Positions 45,288 to 49,054 of a stretch of 49,054 nt of DNA are shown here, in pieces. A program made the translations under genes and the position numbers. The notes under the pieces are model-generated. The model was not told where the DNA came from, ran no database searches, and was given only the letters and a program-made list of their open reading frames with translations. Position 1 is the stretch's first letter, and each line of letters opens with the position of its first letter. Source of the stretch: Planktothrix serta PCC 8927 (GTDB lineage Bacteria > Cyanobacteriota > Cyanobacteriia > Cyanobacteriales > Microcoleaceae); contig NZ_LR734871.1 of the NCBI RefSeq assembly GCF_900010725.2, forward strand, positions 159,881 through 208,934, given 5' to 3'.

Positions 45288-45968
45288 CTAAGCATACTCT
45301 CTTAACACATAACCAACACCTCGAACGGTATGCAATAAGCGTTTTAACTGATTGACTTCCATCTTAATCCTTAAAGCGCGAATATAGACTTCAATAATAT
45401 TCGATTCTCCCATAAAATCATAACCCCAAACTTGCTCTAAAATTTGTTCTCTGGTCATGACTTGACGAGGATTTCTGAGCAGAAATTCTAATAAATCAAA
45501 CTCTTTAGCCGTTAATTCAATTAATTGATTTTCTCGATACACTTCACGAGTTAAACGGTTTAAGGTTAAGTCTTCAAATTGTAAAGTATTGGGGTCATCG
45601 GGTCGGGTGCGGCGCAGACGTGCTTTGACTCTGGCTAACAATTCTTCCATACTAAAAGGTTTGGTGACATAATCATCCGCACCCGCATTTAATCCCGTGA
45701 CTCGATCGGGTACTTCATCCTTAGCCGTTAACAGAATAATCGGAACTTCAACACCCGTTGAGCGCAGTCTTAAACACACATCTAACCCAGAAATACCCGG
45801 AAGCATCCAATCTAATATTAACAGATCGGGTTGACGATCACGAGCTATGATTAATCCATCAAATCCATTTTGAGCAACGGTGACTTCATACCCTTCAAGA
45901 CGCAATTCTATTTCCATAAATTGAGCTAATTTAGGGTCATCTTCAACAACAAGAATATGATCACTCAT
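45288..45968 (-). CDS. OmpR-family response regulator
   Basis: DNA-binding regulator of 226 aa: receiver (E9, D10, phosphoacceptor D53 in LDWMLPG, KPF) and winged-helix output (ELTAKEFDLLEFLLRNP, VRGVGYVLREY). Its start overlaps the stop of the upstream kinase gene by 4 bases (ATGA), so the two are a cognate, translationally coupled pair. It resembles cyanobacterial stress and metal regulators, but I cannot assign a specific name. It is the last gene of a cupin-kinase-regulator operon and ends close to the convergent tRNA-Gly. Confidence 0.93.
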   Translation of the reverse strand: MSDHILVVEDDPKLAQFMEIELRLEGYEVTVAQNGFDGLIIARDRQPDLLILDWMLPGISGLDVCLRLRSTGVEVPIILLTAKDEVPDRVTGLNAGADDYVTKPFSMEELLARVKARLRRTRPDDPNTLQFEDLTLNRLTREVYRENQLIELTAKEFDLLEFLLRNPRQVMTREQILEQVWGYDFMGESNIIEVYIRALRIKMEVNQLKRLLHTVRGVGYVLREYA

Positions 45969-47419
45969 AGCTGTGAATTCCAGATCGGTAATATAATTGT
46001 AAACACACTCCCTTCTCCGGGTTTAGATCGGAGGGTAATGCGTCCTTCCATTCCTTCAATTAAACTTTTAGCGATCGCTAATCCTAACCCTGTCCCATCT
46101 CGAGAACGAGTCATAGACTCATCGACTCGATAAAACCGTTCAAAAATTCGGTTTTGATGAGCCAAAGAAATCCCTATCCCGCCATCGCATATATGAATTA
46201 TAGCGTGCTTTTCTGTTTTTTCTAACACTAAATCAACAGGTTGTTCAGGAGATGAATATTTAATCGCATTATCCACTAAATTAATTAACACTTGTTGTAA
46301 CCGATTTTGATCCGCAGAAGCAACAACTTCCTGATCGGTTGAAACTAAAGTAATTTCTCGATTACTAACGGTTTGACTCATGGCGGCTACCTCAGCAACC
46401 AAAGTATTTAACACCACTGGATTTACAGAAAAATGTAAATTTCCACTATCAGCCCTAGCTAAATCGAGCAAATCTTCTAACATTCTAATGGTTCTTTCTG
46501 TTTCCCCAATAGCTGTTTCTAAGGCTTGTTTTTGATAATCACTAAAATTTGTACCCCGTCTTAATAAACTTTGTAAATATCCTAAAACCACCGTTAAAGG
46601 AGTGCGTAATTCATGGGAAACATTACCCACAAATTGCCGTTGTTGTTCCCAAGAAGCCGATAATCTTAATAACATTTCATTAAAGGTTTGGGCGAGTCCT
46701 AAAATTTCATCCGGTGCTTGATGAAGTTCTAATTTAGCTGCATTCAAATCATCAGCCGATAGGGTACTAGCAACTTGACTCATTTGTTCTAAAGGATGGA
46801 GAGCATGACGAATGCGGTTAGCGATCGCTAACATTAATAATAAAATCACTAAACTACTCACCGCAATTAAACTGCGAATACTATGATTTAATTGATGTTT
46901 TTCGGTTGTAATATCTTTAGAAAAATAAACTGTACCCTGTAACTGATTTTTAATGGTTAAAGTTCTTGCACAGATGACTAAATAGCGATCGTTGATATGA
47001 ATTAAACTGGGTTCACTGGGAACTTGGGTTAAAGAAATCATTTGAGTGATCTTAGAAGATTGCATATCCATTCCTGGGGAATTCACTAATAGCATCCCAT
47101 CATTTCGTTTCACCCAAACCATAACTCCCCCAGTAGAAGATTTATAAACACTGCGGTTTAAACCCACTTCAATTGACCCCATTTCGCTATATAATTCAAC
47201 CTGTTCAGGAAACCTTGCACTAATATATTCTAGGGTTCCTTTATGGGCGACAATTAGATTTTGAGAAAGTTGCCAACCTGCCCATACTGCTACACTACTT
47301 AATCCTAAAATTGATAATACTACCAATTCCAAAGTCAGGCGAAATTGTAGGGAGGAGGTAGAAATTCGTTTCCCTGTAAACGGGTTGATAGGAAATCTAA
47401 ATCGGCGAGTTGATTTCAT
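45965..47419 (-). CDS. Membrane sensor histidine kinase
   Basis: Classical two-component sensor of 484 aa. TM1 (about 29-52), an extracytoplasmic sensor region (about 53-181), TM2 (about 182-201), HAMP (about 202-255), HisKA with phospho-His269 in NVSHELRTPL, and HATPase (NLVDNAIKYS, GIGISLAHQNRIFERF, GTGLGLAI). The periplasmic part includes FSKDITTEKH and has no recognisable ligand fold. The regulator gene overlaps its end by 4 bases. The cupin gene ends 36 bases upstream on the same strand, suggesting an operon. Confidence 0.93.
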   Translation of the reverse strand: MKSTRRFRFPINPFTGKRISTSSLQFRLTLELVVLSILGLSSVAVWAGWQLSQNLIVAHKGTLEYISARFPEQVELYSEMGSIEVGLNRSVYKSSTGGVMVWVKRNDGMLLVNSPGMDMQSSKITQMISLTQVPSEPSLIHINDRYLVICARTLTIKNQLQGTVYFSKDITTEKHQLNHSIRSLIAVSSLVILLLMLAIANRIRHALHPLEQMSQVASTLSADDLNAAKLELHQAPDEILGLAQTFNEMLLRLSASWEQQRQFVGNVSHELRTPLTVVLGYLQSLLRRGTNFSDYQKQALETAIGETERTIRMLEDLLDLARADSGNLHFSVNPVVLNTLVAEVAAMSQTVSNREITLVSTDQEVVASADQNRLQQVLINLVDNAIKYSSPEQPVDLVLEKTEKHAIIHICDGGIGISLAHQNRIFERFYRVDESMTRSRDGTGLGLAIAKSLIEGMEGRITLRSKPGEGSVFTIILPIWNSQL

Positions 47420-47455
47420 ATAATTAGTCTGGTTAATGATAATAACAATTTTAGG

Positions 47456-48067
47456 TTAAAAGTTGTAGGCTGTGTGTAAAATAGGATCAAACTCAAATCT
47501 TAGGTCATGATAAGTTTCACCATACAAATTTAAACTAATTGTTGGGTTTGGAGTCATAGCTTCTACTTGATGAATGGCATTAGGCATTAAACAGAGAATA
47601 TCGCCCGGAGTCAATAAATGATCCCTAATAGTTTGAATGCGATCTGGAAATTTAGCAGTAGGCGATCGCTGCCAAAATGTATTTTTTTCTTCTCCATTTA
47701 ACAGCGCAACAACTCCCCAACTCCCATGATTATGAATTGGAGAAATAGCGCCCGGAGTCCAAGCAACTAACTGCACTGTTAGGGGAAAAAAAGGTTCATC
47801 ATAGAGGTTTTGAACAGCCCAACCCGTTTGGGGATCGGGTTCTAAAAATGCAAATTGTAACCAAGAAGAACTCTCTAATAATTGACGCACCAGAGGACAA
47901 ATCGCTTGGAGTCGTAAACGATCATCACTAATTTTATCTAATATATCTTCAAGGTCAGTTAGAAAGCGATATAAACGATAGGGATGAGTTGTATTTTCCC
48001 CAAAAGGAATAGTTTTCAAGAGATTACACTGTCCATCATTACTAACAAACCAGTTTTGTCCGGTCAT
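47456..48067 (-). CDS. Cupin protein, cysteine-dioxygenase-like
   Basis: A 203-aa cupin. The first cupin motif is PIHNHGSWGVVALLNGEE (H112, H114 and the downstream Glu) and the second includes NAIHQVEA (H166), which gives a three-His non-haem iron site as in cysteine dioxygenases. Family members oxidise cysteine or related thiols to sulfinates. Substrate residues cannot be verified by eye. The gene is first in a minus-strand unit with a sensor kinase and regulator. The ATG at 48065-48067 lacks a strong Shine-Dalgarno. Confidence 0.82.
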   Translation of the reverse strand: MTGQNWFVSNDGQCNLLKTIPFGENTTHPYRLYRFLTDLEDILDKISDDRLRLQAICPLVRQLLESSSWLQFAFLEPDPQTGWAVQNLYDEPFFPLTVQLVAWTPGAISPIHNHGSWGVVALLNGEEKNTFWQRSPTAKFPDRIQTIRDHLLTPGDILCLMPNAIHQVEAMTPNPTISLNLYGETYHDLRFEFDPILHTAYNF

Positions 48068-48240
48068 GGTATTGATTAAGCATTGTTAGGGTTAATCTCT
48101 ATTTTATAAACAATTTTGCTTCTGAGATGAAGCTTACCTAATTACCAGATTAATTTTTGCTGAAGATGAGGTTTTATCTAATACCCATGTTTTCCTCATC
48201 TAGGACTCATTTTCTTAAGTGTTAATGTAAACAACCTCAA

Positions 48241-48870
48241 ATGATCAGCACATTCAACACCATGAAAGTACAATACATTACGACCATCGCTATTGCCGCT
48301 ATTCTAGGATTAGTAACAGCTAATATCAGCAATGCCAATTCTAATGTTTTAACACGCTCTAATTCTATAACTCTTTCATCTCAGGTTGCACAGTCTAACC
48401 CTTGCGCGGGTAAAGATAATCCTTGTGCGGGTAAAGCTAATCCTTGTGCGGGTAAAACTAGCGCTGCAACAACCCGTCACCCTCAATTTTACACGGAAAA
48501 TGGTATAGCTTTGGATGGTCAGGATGTCGTTGCCTATTTCACCCAAAATAAACTTATGACTGGAATGTCACAATTTAAGCACAGTTGGGGAGGAACAAAT
48601 TGGCTATTTTCGAGTGCGGCTAACCGTGATCTGTTTGCTCAAAATCCTGAAAAATACGCTCCTCAATACGGTGGATATTGTGCCCAAGGTGCGAGTGAAG
48701 CCCATCTTGTAGCGACTCAGCCTGACGCCTGGAAAATTGTTAATGGAAAGCTCTATCTAAATTATGATAAAACTGTACAAGCTCAATGGATCACGGATAT
48801 TCCGGGTCATATTGCTTCAGCTAATAAAAATTGGCCTGCTATTCTGAATAATAATGATTTGTTTCGTTAG
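48241..48870 (+). CDS. Exported YHS-domain protein with NPCAGK repeats
   Basis: A 209-aa protein. The N-terminus (ITTIAIAAILGLVTANISNA) is a Sec signal peptide. Three tandem Cys-containing hexapeptides (NPCAGK) follow, then a YHS-type domain: ALDGQDVVAYFTQ, FKHSWGGTNWLFSSAANRDLF, YAPQYGGYCAQGASE. YHS domains are small Cys-containing modules often tied to metal binding; NPCA-type repeats may bind metal or be processed. A second Met at 48262 (MKVQYITT) is an equally likely start. No operon partner; a repeat and a MITE-like element follow. Confidence 0.85.
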   Translation: MISTFNTMKVQYITTIAIAAILGLVTANISNANSNVLTRSNSITLSSQVAQSNPCAGKDNPCAGKANPCAGKTSAATTRHPQFYTENGIALDGQDVVAYFTQNKLMTGMSQFKHSWGGTNWLFSSAANRDLFAQNPEKYAPQYGGYCAQGASEAHLVATQPDAWKIVNGKLYLNYDKTVQAQWITDIPGHIASANKNWPAILNNNDLFR

Positions 48871-48878
48871 TTGATACA

Positions 48879-48891
48879 GAAACCGGGTTTC
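48879..48891. repeat. GAAACCGGGTTTC unit
   Basis: One copy of the near-palindromic 13-mer, 9 bases after the YHS gene. Same unit as between cmpC and cmpD. Confidence 0.85.
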
Positions 48892-48920
48892 TCGCACAAT
48901 ATTTTGTTAGAGTTAACAAA

Positions 48921-49048
48921 TATAGCAATCCGTGTAGGATTTGTGATCAAAACCTGTAGGGGTTGGGTCTCCCAACCCTCTTTGCGCCTGGGTTGGGAGG
49001 GACGCCACCCCTACGATAAAATATTACAACCTATTTAGGGTTGCTATA
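48921..49048. mobile_element. MITE-like inverted-repeat element
   Basis: A 128-base element with terminal inverted repeats TATAGCAATCC and GGGTTGCTATA (one mismatch). Inside is a long hairpin: GTAGGGGT/ACCCCTAC (48956-49014) and CTCCCAACCC/GGGTTGGGAG, with an 11-base loop. It has no coding capacity. A TA duplication at the ends is plausible but the AT-rich context prevents certainty. Confidence 0.75.
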
Positions 49049-49054
49049 ATAATT

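Overview
The window looks like chromosome of a filamentous cyanobacterium, probably of the Oscillatoria/Planktothrix type. The evidence is many HIP1 octamers (GCGATCGC), an AT-rich base composition, heptanucleotide tandem repeats between genes, cyanobacteria-restricted families (Ycf34, the DUF512-type radical-SAM protein, DUF6335) and a bicarbonate-uptake cluster. The genus is inference. Every function below is read from sequence motifs; no database search was possible.

Layout. 26-2238: an ABC-transporter ATPase (minus strand), then an orphan OmpR-type response regulator. 3050-9895: a single 2281-residue acidic repeat protein, closed by a strong terminator and followed by a 40-bp perfect palindrome. 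10127-16837: housekeeping genes, namely a CCA-adding-enzyme family protein, ycf34, a zinc-ribbon Ser/Thr kinase, tsaB, uppP and a PDZ/radical-SAM protein. 16943-22885: a tightly spaced pair, a 1664-residue CBS-GAF-PAS hybrid histidine kinase and a REC-GGDEF diguanylate cyclase. 22897-26883 (minus strand): a luciferase-like flavoprotein, a trehalose-synthase-like GH13 enzyme, a sensory-rhodopsin-transducer-family protein and a four-helix membrane protein. 27190-28921: a DUF6335 gene, then 1.2 kb without a large gene that holds an orphan IS605/TnpB-type right end (omega-RNA-like) and a second structured stretch with a 39-codon ORF. 28922-35542: a second hybrid kinase, an allophanate-hydrolase-C-terminus-like protein diverging from an M20 amidohydrolase, an aldo/keto reductase and a PIN toxin-antitoxin pair.

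36282-45048 is the clearest functional unit. It is an ABC transporter of the nrtABCD/cmpABCD class, a convergent CmpR-like LysR regulator, and the divergent SulP-type transporter BicA. I read it as an inorganic-carbon acquisition island: the high-affinity BCT1 bicarbonate pump, the sodium-bicarbonate symporter BicA and their probable regulator. A nitrate transporter is the less likely reading. After it come tRNA-Gly(CCC), a minus-strand operon (cupin, histidine kinase, OmpR regulator) and an exported YHS-domain protein. The window ends in a MITE-like inverted-repeat element.

Genome-wide small repeats are conspicuous: GTAGAGACG hairpins, GTAGGGGCG hairpins, GAAACCGGGTTTC units and heptamer tandem repeats. 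One GTAGGGGCG-type repeat supplies the 3' end of the PIN gene. The main candidates for undescribed biology are the two-type repeat architecture of the giant protein, the tnpB-less omega-RNA-like locus with its neighbouring structured RNA region, and the hybrid kinase whose phytochrome-like GAF domain lacks the chromophore segment.
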